A stretch of 64,000 nucleotides of DNA, from contig NZ_CP025117.1 of assembly GCF_002831645.1 (NCBI RefSeq), forward strand, positions 3,983,001 through 4,047,000, given 5' to 3'. Shown here one piece after another: positions 1 to 8,658 of this stretch. Origin of the DNA: Olleya sp. Bg11-27 (GTDB lineage Bacteria; Bacteroidota; Bacteroidia; Flavobacteriales; Flavobacteriaceae). The translations under genes were made by a program, and so were the position numbers. Under the pieces are notes generated by a model. It saw only the letters and a program-made list of their open reading frames with translations, was not told the origin of the DNA and did no database searches. Each line of letters begins with the position of its first letter. The first letter of the stretch is position 1.

Positions 1-1
1 A

Positions 2-310
2 ATGAGTAGAATGGATATTTTAAGCGATAATGAGTTACAAGCCTTACTTGACGACTCTAAACTCGTTTTAAAATACAACGACACCATTGATCGTGAAAGT
101 GCTTATGAGTTATTAAACAAAAAAATAGAAAAGGCTGAAGCTTTGCAAATTGAAGAAGACGCTAAGGCAGAAAAAGAGAAAGCAGAAAAGAAAACTAAAA
201 CAACCACGACTAGAAGACAAAGCACTGCTCAAAACCCAATAATTAAAGTCTTAACAAGTGCTACATTTATTAGAAGTGTTTTTGGGATTTTAAAACGTGT
301 TCTGAAGTAA
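2..310 (+). CDS. C-terminal fragment of a HerA-like ATPase (DUF853 type)
   Basis: Only about the last 100 codons are in the window. The frame is open to the left edge, so the first Met is probably internal to a longer gene. Visible are a DRESAYELL segment, a Lys/Glu-rich linker (about residues 40-65) and a basic tail containing NPIIKVLTSATFIRSVFG. This tail resembles the end of the DUF853/YjgR group of HerA-like P-loop ATPases. The ATPase core is outside the window, so the family call rests on the tail alone. Confidence 0.65.
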   Translation: MSRMDILSDNELQALLDDSKLVLKYNDTIDRESAYELLNKKIEKAEALQIEEDAKAEKEKAEKKTKTTTTRRQSTAQNPIIKVLTSATFIRSVFGILKRVLK

Positions 311-378
311 TAAACTAGTACTCTAGTATCATAAAAGAATGTCGCTTAAGCGGAAATAAAAAAAACAATATAACAACA

Positions 379-930
379 ATGAAAAAAACAATAGTAGCGC
401 TAAGTATTATCGCATTAGTATTTACATCTTGTAACAAAGGGGTAGATACCTTTTTGGTACAAAATCAAAACATAGGATTATTAACAGACTCTACACAAGT
501 CAAAGAGTTGAAAACTATTTACGCAAACGACTCGATAATAAGTCCAATTGGAGGAGACGAGTTTTCGAGTACTTTAAACACTATTGAAATTTATGAAAAA
601 GGTGGTAAACATTTATTAAGCTTAACCCCTAAGCAATTACTAGATTCTACAGCAACGATATCTAGTATTATAATAAAAGATGCCCGATTTAAAACTGACA
701 AAGGAATTACGAGTGCTAGTACATTTGGTGATATTAAAGCAAAATATACCATTACTAAAATTCAGAATTCCTTTAAAAGTGCCTCTATTTTTGTAAAAGA
801 AAGCGATGCCTTTTTCTTAATTGACAAAAAAGAATTGCCAGCAGAATTTAGATTTGATATTAAAAAAACAATAGAGTCTGCTAATATCCCAGACACTGCA
901 AAGATTAAGTCTTTTATGTTGGGTTGGTAG
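379..930 (+). CDS. Predicted lipoprotein of unknown function
   Basis: A 183-residue protein with a type II signal peptide: KK near the start, a hydrophobic stretch, then the lipobox FTSC with Cys18 as the lipidated residue. The mature part is mixed alpha/beta with no motif I recognise. It starts 68 bp after the HerA-like gene and may be co-transcribed with it. It is expected to be anchored to the envelope. Function unknown. Confidence 0.8.
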   Translation: MKKTIVALSIIALVFTSCNKGVDTFLVQNQNIGLLTDSTQVKELKTIYANDSIISPIGGDEFSSTLNTIEIYEKGGKHLLSLTPKQLLDSTATISSIIIKDARFKTDKGITSASTFGDIKAKYTITKIQNSFKSASIFVKESDAFFLIDKKELPAEFRFDIKKTIESANIPDTAKIKSFMLGW

Positions 931-979
931 TTCTAACTTTTATAGACGCAATATTATAGTATACTCCAAATTTAAAAAT

Positions 980-1351
980 ATGGAAAGCAAAAAAAAATAC
1001 ACCATACAAAATAGCCCTTTTGTTGTTCCAACAACGGATGGCAAATTAATAGAAGAACATGTTGGTTTGGCTACAGACGGGAATAAAGAGCTTAGCATTG
1101 CACATATGGTTGCCCCTGCTGGCTGGAGCGAACCGTTTCAAACACCAGAATTTGACGAATACACGTATATAATCAAAGGAAAAAAGCAATTTATTATTGA
1201 GGGGGAAGAAATAATATTGGAAGCAAGTCAATCTATTAAAATAGAAAAAAACACCCGCGTTCAATACTCTAATCCATTTACAATAGCTTGCGAATACATT
1301 GCCATTTGCACGCCTGCTTTTTCAATTGATTTAGTAAACAGAGAAGATTAA
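980..1351 (+). CDS. Small single-domain cupin protein
   Basis: A 123-residue protein with a single cupin-like beta barrel. Residues about 55-85 (EYTYIIKGKKQFIIEGEE) match the first cupin strand pair and turn, and a second strand region follows at about 90-110. The usual metal-binding histidines are not obvious, so this may be a non-enzymatic or ligand-binding cupin. It ends 2 bp before the next hydrolase gene, which suggests one transcript. Confidence 0.7.
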   Translation: MESKKKYTIQNSPFVVPTTDGKLIEEHVGLATDGNKELSIAHMVAPAGWSEPFQTPEFDEYTYIIKGKKQFIIEGEEIILEASQSIKIEKNTRVQYSNPFTIACEYIAICTPAFSIDLVNRED

Positions 1352-1353
1352 AA

Positions 1354-2193
1354 ATGAAAAAAACAATAGCTAAAGTACTTCCAAAAATAATTGGTAACGG
1401 TTTAAATGCCGTGAGCTATGTTGCGCCAAAATATGCAAGTGCAAAAGCATTAGATATCTTTGCAACACCAAGACAAGGTCGTTTTACAGAAAAACATCAT
1501 CCTTTTTTAGATACAGCCAAGCAACTAACATTACCGCACGATAACCACGACATACAGACCTATAACTGGTCAGGATCCAAAACAACCATTATGCTAGCAC
1601 ATGGTTGGGAAAGCAACACTTATAGGTGGAAGCAACTCATAGAGATGTTACAACAATTAGATTATAATATTGTGACTTTAGACGGACCGGCGCATGGTAA
1701 ATCAAGCGGTACACAGTTTAATGCTATATTGTATTCAGAATTTATAAATGTAGTGGCTAACCACTATAAACCCGATGCAATTATTGGGCATTCCGTTGGC
1801 GGTATGGCGTCTGTCTTTTTTCAACACAAATATCAAAACGAAGCTTTACAAAAAATGATATTGCTTGGTGCTCCTTCAGAGTTTACAAACGTGTTTAAAA
1901 ACTATGTCAATATGCTAGGTTTTAATAAGCGTATTGAAAATGGATTAAATGACTTAGTTTTAGAGCGTTTTAATTATAAACCCTCTCATTTTTCAGCTGC
2001 TAAATTTTCGAAAGAAATACATTTACAAGGTCTTATTATTCATGATAAAGGTGATAAGATTATTCAATATGATGAAGCAGAACTAATTTCATCAAACTTT
2101 AAAAATTCAACATTAATTACCACAGAAGGTTTTGGTCACGGATTACGCGACGATAGTGTAAACAAAGCTATTATTAACTTTATAAAAGCGTAA
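1354..2193 (+). CDS. Alpha/beta-hydrolase family protein
   Basis: A 279-residue alpha/beta hydrolase without a signal peptide. The oxyanion-region motif AHGWESN lies near residue 80. The nucleophile elbow GHSVGG carries the catalytic Ser near residue 150. The acid is probably the Asp of HDKGDK (about 230) and the His is in GFGHGLRDD near the C-terminus. The triad is therefore complete. Substrate unknown; esterase or lipase-like activity is the usual inference. It is packed between the cupin and the pseudouridine synthase with gaps of 2 and 6 bp. Confidence 0.8.
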   Translation: MKKTIAKVLPKIIGNGLNAVSYVAPKYASAKALDIFATPRQGRFTEKHHPFLDTAKQLTLPHDNHDIQTYNWSGSKTTIMLAHGWESNTYRWKQLIEMLQQLDYNIVTLDGPAHGKSSGTQFNAILYSEFINVVANHYKPDAIIGHSVGGMASVFFQHKYQNEALQKMILLGAPSEFTNVFKNYVNMLGFNKRIENGLNDLVLERFNYKPSHFSAAKFSKEIHLQGLIIHDKGDKIIQYDEAELISSNFKNSTLITTEGFGHGLRDDSVNKAIINFIKA

Positions 2194-2199
2194 CACATT

Positions 2200-3102
2200 T
2201 TGGAAGAAAAATTAACAAGACTTAATAAATACCTCAGCGAAGCTGGTTTTTGCTCACGTCGTGAAGGGGACAAATTAATTGATGCTGGACGTGTCACTAT
2301 TAATGGCATTGTGCCAGAAATGGGAACAAAAGTAACTCCGAGCGATGTTGTTGCTGTGGATGGCGAGATTATTAAAACCAATACAGAAAAACCGATCTAC
2401 TTAGCCTTTAACAAACCGGTAGGTATCGTTTGTACAACAGACACTAATGTAGAAAAAGATAATATCATAGATTACATTAACTACCCTAAACGTATTTTTC
2501 CAATTGGACGTTTAGATAAATTAAGTGATGGTTTGATCTTTATGACAGATGATGGAGATATTGTAAACAAGATTTTACGTGCTAGTAATAATCACGATAA
2601 AGAATATCTGGTAACCGTTGACAAGCCTATATCGCAAACCTTTATTAATAGAATGGCGAGCGGAATATATCTTGAAGATTTAGACCGTACTACTAAAAAA
2701 TGTTCTGTTAAAAAAATAGATTCTCATACGTTCAGAATTATTTTAACGCAAGGTTTAAACCGACAAATTAGACGTATGTGTGAATACTTAACGTATGAAG
2801 TAACATCACTTAGACGTGTTAGAATTATGAATGTCAAATTAGATGTTCCTGTTGGAGAATACCGTGAGTTTACAGAAAAAGAGCTAAAAACATTACACTT
2901 ACTTTTAGAAGACTCGACTAAAATACATGAAGCTAAAACAGCGAAAGAAAACACTACTAGAATAAGTAAAGCGAGTAAAGAGAGACAATCTCGAGAAACT
3001 ACGGAGCACAAAGCAGAACCGTCTAGAGATGATTTAAAGGAAGAACAACCTATTAGAGAAAATAGAGAACGTCCAATTAGAAACCGTCGTAAAGAAGATT
3101 AA
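2200..3102 (+). CDS. rluF: 23S rRNA pseudouridine synthase, RluF type
   Basis: An RsuA/RluB/RluF-family pseudouridine synthase (300 residues). Residues 5-50 form an S4 RNA-binding domain (RLNKYLSEAGFCSRREGDKL). The catalytic motif GRLDKLSDGLIFMTDDGD contains the nucleophilic Asp. The RQIRRMCEYL motif follows, then a charged low-complexity tail (about residues 240-300) as is common in Bacteroidota homologues. The start is TTG, chosen because it gives a complete S4 domain and begins 6 bp after the hydrolase stop. The RluF assignment, which would modify U2604 of 23S rRNA, is by motif resemblance; RluB is the alternative. Confidence 0.8.
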   Translation: MEEKLTRLNKYLSEAGFCSRREGDKLIDAGRVTINGIVPEMGTKVTPSDVVAVDGEIIKTNTEKPIYLAFNKPVGIVCTTDTNVEKDNIIDYINYPKRIFPIGRLDKLSDGLIFMTDDGDIVNKILRASNNHDKEYLVTVDKPISQTFINRMASGIYLEDLDRTTKKCSVKKIDSHTFRIILTQGLNRQIRRMCEYLTYEVTSLRRVRIMNVKLDVPVGEYREFTEKELKTLHLLLEDSTKIHEAKTAKENTTRISKASKERQSRETTEHKAEPSRDDLKEEQPIRENRERPIRNRRKED

Positions 3103-3105
3103 ATT

Positions 3106-3528
3106 ATGGGCAGCGTATCTCCTTTTCATTTAGCAATACCAGTTCATAATTTAGAAGCTTGTCGTCTGTTTTATAGAGATATTTTAAATTGTGAAGAAGG
3201 ACGTAGCAGTGATCAATGGGTTGACTTCAATTTTTTTGGACACCAATTAGTCATTCACTTTAAAGAAAAAACGACAACAGAGACTATAGCCAATGAAGTC
3301 GATGGAAAGCACGTCCCTGTGCCACATTTTGGAGTGGTTTTAGATTGGGCTGTTTTTAACGCATTAGAAGATGATCTAAAATCTAAGGACATTACATTTA
3401 TTATCGAACCCTATGTTAGATTTGAAGGTTTGGTTGGCGAACAAAAAACGATGTTTTTCAAAGACCCTTCTGGCAATGCTTTAGAGTTTAAAACGTTTAA
3501 AGATATGTCTCAAATATTTGCAAAATAA
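3106..3528 (+). CDS. VOC-family (glyoxalase-like) protein
   Basis: A 140-residue protein with two beta-alpha-beta-beta-beta modules of the vicinal oxygen chelate fold. The N-terminal HLAIPVHNLEACRLFYRDIL and the C-terminal FFKDPSGNALEFKTF are diagnostic. The His of HLAIPV and the Glu of ALEFK are plausible metal ligands. It begins 3 bp after rluF, and a strong terminator follows, so it is the last gene of this transcript. Substrate unknown. Confidence 0.8.
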   Translation: MGSVSPFHLAIPVHNLEACRLFYRDILNCEEGRSSDQWVDFNFFGHQLVIHFKEKTTTETIANEVDGKHVPVPHFGVVLDWAVFNALEDDLKSKDITFIIEPYVRFEGLVGEQKTMFFKDPSGNALEFKTFKDMSQIFAK

Positions 3529-3552
3529 CGTCAAATTAATTTATCTAAAAAT

Positions 3553-3590
3553 AAAAAACCTCATCACTAATCAGTGATGAGGTTTTTTAT
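3553..3590. terminator. Bidirectional intrinsic terminator
   Basis: A perfect 14-bp stem (AAAACCTCATCACT with its complement) around an AATC loop, with A-tract before and T-tract after. It closes the plus-strand operon ending with the VOC gene. It can also serve the convergent minus-strand gene that ends at 3631. Confidence 0.9.
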
Positions 3591-3630
3591 TTTAGAATAG
3601 GTCTTCTACAAACCCTGTATTTACAACTTT

Positions 3631-4323
3631 TTAATGCTTCTTTTTAAAAATAAAAAATGGAAAGTAAATTATTAAAAATGCAGGAATTAATATTAACTGA
3701 CCAATAATAACATACGTTGGCCAGTCTCCAAAATAATCTAAAACAGAACCCGCTTTAGGCTTATAATTTAAATACCCATAATTAGCATTCAGGATTTTAT
3801 TAATTAACATAAGCGCAACAAAATAGACCTGCAACGCTATAAAAGACTTTACTACACTTTTTAGTGTAGGTTTCATTTCAAAAACAACAATAGCATATAC
3901 TATTATAATTAGTAACCCTAAATGAACCACCCAATATCTAAAATAATCAAAGACAGGAAATCCAATTTTTATATCTGGAGTAATCACCCCTTGAGAAGTT
4001 CCTAAAATTATCCAAAAGAGTAAAATTTCAAATACTCTAAATGATTTAGTAGAAGTGAAAACAAAAATAAACAACGCCATAAAGCTACATAGAAACAGAG
4101 GTAAGTCCGTTTGCAAACTATAATCACCTTGACTAATTTTATATAAATGAAAAACAGCTATAAAGGCAGACACAAAAAATCCTAGCATTTTAAATACTTG
4201 ATTTTTTAGTCGCTCTGATTTATTCTTCATAACAAAAACAAGAGCAAAGCATAGTAGTACTGCTAAACCAATAGGCAATAGGTGTTCTAAGCTTCCAAAT
4301 TGTACGTGAGCTAATAATGGCAT
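3631..4323 (-). CDS. TMEM164/YwaF-type integral membrane protein (TIGR02206-like)
   Basis: A 230-residue polytopic protein with about seven hydrophobic segments and a short basic C-terminus (FFIFKKKH). The N-terminal FGSLEHLLPIG and the later motifs QTDLPLFLCS, WGIILGTSQG-like (FWIILGTSQGVITPD) and YRYWVVHLG-like are typical of the TIGR02206 (YwaF) family, which is related to TMEM164. Bacterial members have no settled function. It lies just beyond the folD terminator, which overlaps its 5' leader, so it should have a separate promoter or depend on read-through. Confidence 0.75.
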   Translation of the reverse strand: MPLLAHVQFGSLEHLLPIGLAVLLCFALVFVMKNKSERLKNQVFKMLGFFVSAFIAVFHLYKISQGDYSLQTDLPLFLCSFMALFIFVFTSTKSFRVFEILLFWIILGTSQGVITPDIKIGFPVFDYFRYWVVHLGLLIIIVYAIVVFEMKPTLKSVVKSFIALQVYFVALMLINKILNANYGYLNYKPKAGSVLDYFGDWPTYVIIGQLILIPAFLIIYFPFFIFKKKH

Positions 4324-4324
4324 A

Positions 4325-4355
4325 AAAAAACCTGAAATGATTAATTTCAGGTTGT
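4325..4355 (-). terminator. Terminator downstream of folD
   Basis: A 9-bp stem (AACCTGAAA and its complement) followed on the minus strand by a run of T. It ends the folD transcript and sits directly on the start of the next minus-strand gene. Confidence 0.75.
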
Positions 4356-4380
4356 AAAATAAGTATTTATTTTTATAAAT

Positions 4381-5265
4381 CTATGATCTTTGTATGTGAC
4401 GTTCTCTAGCCAACAATGTGTTTTTTAATAACATGGCAATAGTCATTGGTCCTACTCCACCAGGAACAGGCGTTATATGACTCGCCTTTTTACTTACGTT
4501 TTCAAAATCTACATCACCAGTAATACGGTAACCACGCTCTTTAGTTTCATCTGGAACACGCGTAATACCAACATCAATAATAACAACATCATCTTTTACC
4601 ATTTCTGCTTTCAAGAAATTAGGCACTCCTAATGCTGAGATAATAATATCTGCCTGACTCGTAATTTGTGTGATGTTTTTAGTGTGACTGTGTGTAAGTG
4701 TGACTGTACTGTTTCCAGGAAACCCTTTACGTCCCATTAAAATACTCATTGGTCGTCCCACAATATGAGAACGTCCAATAACGACAGTATGTTTTCCTTT
4801 AGTGTCTACGTTATATCTGTCTAACAATTCTAAAATCCCGAATGGTGTTGCAGGGATAAAAGTAGACATATCTAATGCCATTTTCCCAAAATTCATTGGA
4901 TGAAAACCATCCACATCCTTATCAGGGTTTACAGCCATTAAAACCTTTTGTGTGTCAATTTGATCAGGTAATGGTAATTGAATGATAAAACCATCAATAG
5001 CATCGTTATTATTAAGCTCCTCAATTTTATCTAACAACTCAACTTCGCTAGTAGTATTAGATAATCTAACCATTGTAGATTCAAAACCAACACGTTCGCA
5101 AGCTCTTACTTTACTACCAACATATGTTAAGCTTGCACCATCATTACCAACAATAACTGCTGCTAAATGAGGGACTTTCTCACCATTAGCTTTCATCTTA
5201 TCGACTTCCGCTTTTATTTCGTTTTTGATATCGTTACTAACCTTTTTTCCGTCTAGAATTGTCAT
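4381..5265 (-). CDS. folD: Bifunctional methylenetetrahydrofolate dehydrogenase/cyclohydrolase FolD
   Basis: FolD (294 residues) interconverts 5,10-methylene-, 5,10-methenyl- and 10-formyl-tetrahydrofolate with NADP in one-carbon metabolism. The catalytic Lys lies in the YVGSKVRACERVGF stretch (about residue 50-60). GFIIQLPLPDQID, the NADP-binding VIGRSHIVGRPMS loop and the C-terminal TPVPGGVGPMTIAMLL signature are all intact. Length is normal for the family. It is a monocistronic gene with its own terminator; ffh lies upstream on the same strand. Confidence 0.97.
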   Translation of the reverse strand: MTILDGKKVSNDIKNEIKAEVDKMKANGEKVPHLAAVIVGNDGASLTYVGSKVRACERVGFESTMVRLSNTTSEVELLDKIEELNNNDAIDGFIIQLPLPDQIDTQKVLMAVNPDKDVDGFHPMNFGKMALDMSTFIPATPFGILELLDRYNVDTKGKHTVVIGRSHIVGRPMSILMGRKGFPGNSTVTLTHSHTKNITQITSQADIIISALGVPNFLKAEMVKDDVVIIDVGITRVPDETKERGYRITGDVDFENVSKKASHITPVPGGVGPMTIAMLLKNTLLARERHIQRS

Positions 5266-5346
5266 TTTTTTGTGATTGTATTAAGTTTGCTGTCCTCAGT
5301 TGGCAGTCTACAAATTAATAAGTATTATAAAAACAATGTAAAAAGC

Positions 5347-5374
5347 AAAAACAGCCTATTAATGACTGTTTTTT
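5347..5374 (-). terminator. Terminator downstream of ffh
   Basis: An AAAAACAG(T/C)C-type stem with a short loop followed by T residues on the minus strand, directly after the ffh stop codon. Confidence 0.65.
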
Positions 5375-5383
5375 ACTAATTAT

Positions 5384-6712
5384 TTATTTCATATTTTTCA
5401 TGGCTTGCATCATGGCTTTTCCTTTACCACCTTGCATCATTTTCATCATCTTGCTCATCTGATTAAATTGCTTTAGTAACTGGTTAACTTCTTGTACAGA
5501 CGTTCCAGATCCTTTACCAATTCGTTTTTTACGACTGGCATCGATAATCGCAGGATTAGTGCGCTCTTTTACCGTCATAGAATGGATAATAGCTTCGATA
5601 CCTTTAAAAGCATCATCATCTATATCTACATCTTTCATCATTTTTCCAGCACCAGGAATCATTCCAATAAGGTCTTTCATATTCCCCATTTTTTTGATTT
5701 GCTGAATTTGTTTTAAGAAATCATCGAAACCAAACTGGTTTTTAGCAATTTTCTTTTGAAGTTTTCTAGCCTCCTCTTCATCAAACTGCTCTTGTGCACG
5801 TTCTACTAAAGACACAACATCTCCCATCCCTAAGATACGATCTGCCATACGAGATGGATAGAATATATCAATAGCTTCCATTTTTTCTCCAGTACCAATA
5901 AATTTAATTGGTTTATTTACTACAGATTTAATAGATATTGCTGCTCCACCACGTGTATCTCCATCTAGTTTAGTTAAGATTACACCATCAAAATTAAGAA
6001 CATCATTAAAGGCTTTAGCTGTATTTACAGCATCTTGACCTGTCATTGAGTCTACTACAAATAATGTTTCTTGTGGTTGAATTGCTTCATGGATGTTAGA
6101 AATTTCTTTCATCATCGCTTCATCAACAGCTAAACGACCAGCTGTATCAATTATAACAACGTTATGTCCATTTTGCTTTGCATGTGCAATACCCGCTTTT
6201 GCAATAGCAACTGGATCAGTATTTCCTTTATCACTATAAACATCAACTTTTATTTGATCTCCTACAACATGTAATTGATCTACTGCAGCAGGACGATAGA
6301 CATCACAAGCGACTAATAAAGGTTTTTTTGTTTTTTTGTTTTTTAAGAAGTTAGCTAACTTACCTGAAAAGGTTGTTTTACCAGATCCTTGTAAACCAGA
6401 CATTAAAATAACCGTTGGGGCACCAGACAAATTAAGGCCTTCTGCATCACCTCCCATTAATTGAGTTAATTCGTCTTTTACGATTTTAACCATTAATTGT
6501 CCTGGTTGTAACGTGGTTAAAACGTTTTGACCAAGTGCTTTTTCTTTTACTCTATTAGTAAATTCTTTAGCAATTTTAAAGTTAACATCGGCATCTAAAA
6601 GTGCTCTACGTACTTCTTTTAGGGTTTCGGCAACGTTTACTTCTGTAATGCTACCATGTCCTTTTAGTACGTGTAACGCTTTATCTAACTTTTCGCTTAA
6701 ATTATTAAACAT
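5384..6712 (-). CDS. ffh: Signal recognition particle protein Ffh (SRP54 GTPase)
   Basis: Ffh binds 4.5S RNA and signal sequences and hands ribosomes to FtsY. The N-domain is followed by the GTPase: G1 loop GLQGSGKTTFSGKLA, then DVYRPAAVDQL, DTAGRLAVDE and TKLDGDTRGGAA. The methionine-rich M domain ends in FNQMSKMMKMMQGGKGKAMM. The frame stays open 12 codons further upstream to another ATG. The start MFNNLSEKL is preferred because it begins the conserved N-domain and a TATTTTTG promoter element lies within the extra stretch. Confidence 0.97.
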   Translation of the reverse strand: MFNNLSEKLDKALHVLKGHGSITEVNVAETLKEVRRALLDADVNFKIAKEFTNRVKEKALGQNVLTTLQPGQLMVKIVKDELTQLMGGDAEGLNLSGAPTVILMSGLQGSGKTTFSGKLANFLKNKKTKKPLLVACDVYRPAAVDQLHVVGDQIKVDVYSDKGNTDPVAIAKAGIAHAKQNGHNVVIIDTAGRLAVDEAMMKEISNIHEAIQPQETLFVVDSMTGQDAVNTAKAFNDVLNFDGVILTKLDGDTRGGAAISIKSVVNKPIKFIGTGEKMEAIDIFYPSRMADRILGMGDVVSLVERAQEQFDEEEARKLQKKIAKNQFGFDDFLKQIQQIKKMGNMKDLIGMIPGAGKMMKDVDIDDDAFKGIEAIIHSMTVKERTNPAIIDASRKKRIGKGSGTSVQEVNQLLKQFNQMSKMMKMMQGGKGKAMMQAMKNMK

Positions 6713-6736
6713 AATTTTTTCTGGTTTTAAGAAGCA

Positions 6737-6744
6737 CAAAAATA
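6737..6744 (-). promoter_or_regulatory. Putative -7 element for ffh
   Basis: The minus strand reads TATTTTTG, matching the Bacteroidota TAnnTTTG element, about 25 bp upstream of the chosen ffh start. No clear TTG is seen at the -33 spacing, so this is a partial promoter match. Confidence 0.45.
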
Positions 6745-6790
6745 GCAATTTGAAGCGTATTTACGAAGTTTCATATACAAATAATTCCAT

Positions 6791-6821
6791 AAAAAAAGGC
6801 TACTAAAATTAGCAACCTTTT
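6791..6821 (-). terminator. Terminator downstream of the repeat-bearing lipoprotein gene
   Basis: An imperfect stem (AAAGGTTGCTA against TAGTAGCCTTT) followed by seven T on the minus strand, about 40 bp after the lipoprotein stop codon. A short tandem (CTTAACTTCAA twice) lies between the stop and the hairpin. Confidence 0.6.
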
Positions 6822-6857
6822 AATCAACTTAACTTCAACTTAACTTCAACTAAATTT

Positions 6858-8522
6858 TTAATTACAATCTTTATCTAAAACTAGTTCGTTATTACTATTA
6901 TTCACATCATGAAGTATCAGCTGTTCTCCGGTACATTCTACAACATTATAATCTCCATTTAAGACCTGAACATTCCCTCCAGATATATCTGAAAAAGCAA
7001 CGATTACTTGTCCTCCACTTCCTGAGGTCGACCAGTTACCAGTATAGGTTTCATTATCCGAAGCAATGGTCATCGTTTGATTATCCTGAAAATTAATATC
7101 AAAAATATCAAAACTGCTATCTCCTGCATAATTTGTGATGGTCCACACACACATCTGTAAGGTGCCATCAACATCGCCTTCGGTGCAGGTAGTGGAACAA
7201 TTTTCTACAACTAATGACACTGTAAATATTTGAAATGTGTTAGGATCATTTGCTACCTCAACTCTAGCATAAAGCACATCTGGGTTTACCAAATTGGTGT
7301 AAGACGATGCTAACGGATTGATACTTGTTTCTGCATCCGTATTGGTACTATAATAGTTTACCAGCATATTATTTTGGGCACAGTCTTGGTAGATTGCATC
7401 AATATTAAAAGCTGTGAATAAATCTAAATCACCATCATTATCACATACTGTAACCGTTACATCTTCAAAACAATCAAATGGATTAGTCGTGTTACAATCA
7501 TTCAATAATAATAATAATAATAATGTATCATTCCCTTGTTCTAAAATTAATTCGCCGGAAGCGCATTCTACCACTTTCCATTGTCCATTATATTCTTCTA
7601 AGCCATTAAAATTTATAAACACATAAACGTAACCATCAATTGTAGAAATATCCCAGCTACCATCAAAAAGCAAATCACCTTCATATAAAGTTGATATACT
7701 ATCATTTTCTAGAAAATTAAATACTGTAAATGAAGGCGTATACCCATTTATACTTGGTATTTGACCACAGTTTAGCAAATAAGTGCTAACCTCTAATTGT
7801 GTACAGTCATTATCATCTGCATACTCGTAATCATCATCTTCATCACAATCACCTTCGGCATCACTTATTACAACCTCTAGCTCTTGAATGTTATTAACTT
7901 CGATAGCTTCACCGTTAGCCAAAATCATTGTAACAGGAAAGTTTAGACTTGCCAATATTGGTCCGTGTAACGACTCTAAAAACTGATATAAAACTTCATC
8001 GTTACTTATTGTTGTTACTTCCGTAACTTGGAAATCTGTATTGTAAATAGAAAATGTAATTGGATACTCGAAATCAATACACTCGATATCATCGTCTGCT
8101 TCATTTTCGCCATTACAGTTCGCCATTTGTAATTCCAACTCTTCTTGATTATTAATTACAATTTGAGTATAATCATTTAAAACAACTGTAATAGGAAATG
8201 TAATTCCAACGCTATCATCATCTGTACTAAAGGCCTCCAAGACCGCTTCCAATGCATTATAATCCGTAACCGTTTCAATAGTTATAGTGACACCATTTGC
8301 CGTAACTGTGACGGGCAATACCACCTCTAAGCAATTAGCATAATCGATAATATTGTCAATAGAGCCATCATTTAAGGCTGTATTACTCATCAAATTGGCA
8401 ATAGTAGAATTACCAGATATTATATCTTCTTGTTGATTAATAATTTCAGACTCTTCATTTTGACAAGACGCAAATAACAAAAAAACTAATACTGGTAAAA
8501 AAAGGATATTTTTAAAATTCAT
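6858..8522 (-). CDS. Large surface-type lipoprotein with four internal repeats, divergent from the ECF sigma locus
   Basis: The start MNFKNILFLPVLVFLLFASC gives a type II signal peptide with Cys20; an upstream in-frame Met adds 15 codons and breaks the signal. After the signal come four related blocks of about 60 residues, each with a pattern like FPITVxLNxYTxIxINNxEELE followed by an acidic Cys-containing segment. The C-terminal half has Cys-rich lipocalin-like strands (DNETYTGNWSTSGSGG) and ends in LVLDKDCN. A (TAA)n microsatellite encodes seven consecutive Leu near 7504-7525. Function unknown; its position opposite an ECF/FecR/TonB-receptor set suggests it is the surface partner or a target of that system. 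Confidence 0.8.
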   Translation of the reverse strand: MNFKNILFLPVLVFLLFASCQNEESEIINQQEDIISGNSTIANLMSNTALNDGSIDNIIDYANCLEVVLPVTVTANGVTITIETVTDYNALEAVLEAFSTDDDSVGITFPITVVLNDYTQIVINNQEELELQMANCNGENEADDDIECIDFEYPITFSIYNTDFQVTEVTTISNDEVLYQFLESLHGPILASLNFPVTMILANGEAIEVNNIQELEVVISDAEGDCDEDDDYEYADDNDCTQLEVSTYLLNCGQIPSINGYTPSFTVFNFLENDSISTLYEGDLLFDGSWDISTIDGYVYVFINFNGLEEYNGQWKVVECASGELILEQGNDTLLLLLLLNDCNTTNPFDCFEDVTVTVCDNDGDLDLFTAFNIDAIYQDCAQNNMLVNYYSTNTDAETSINPLASSYTNLVNPDVLYARVEVANDPNTFQIFTVSLVVENCSTTCTEGDVDGTLQMCVWTITNYAGDSSFDIFDINFQDNQTMTIASDNETYTGNWSTSGSGGQVIVAFSDISGGNVQVLNGDYNVVECTGEQLILHDVNNSNNELVLDKDCN

Positions 8523-8604
8523 ATTTATTTTGGGATTAGTTAATTTCTCTTTTTCAAAGCAATACATTTTGCTTTCGTTAATAAAACATTTATTTTTAAG
8601 AAAC

Positions 8605-8620
8605 TCCTACCCTAAAAATC
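8605..8620. repeat. Left arm of a 16-bp inverted repeat flanking the ECF sigma gene
   Basis: TCCTACCCTAAAAATC lies in the divergent intergenic region between the lipoprotein and the sigma gene. Its exact reverse complement is at 9182-9197, just after the sigma stop codon. A TACTTTG motif resembling a -7 element lies 14 bp beyond it, before the sigma start. It may be the recognition element of this ECF sigma factor or an operator. Confidence 0.75.
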
Positions 8621-8658
8621 AAAAAAAATAGTTCTACTTTGTAGCTCGATAAAATACT

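Noticed and set aside
1046-1264. Minus-strand open frame of 72 codons inside the cupin gene
   Set aside because: It is a shadow of a well-supported plus-strand gene, with low-complexity Phe/Tyr-rich composition. The same reasoning was applied to the other opposite-strand frames inside ribosomal, folD, ffh, gltA and susC genes.
6713-6748. Longer ffh start adding 12 residues
   Set aside because: The extra part overlaps the TATTTTTG promoter element and does not resemble the N-domain.
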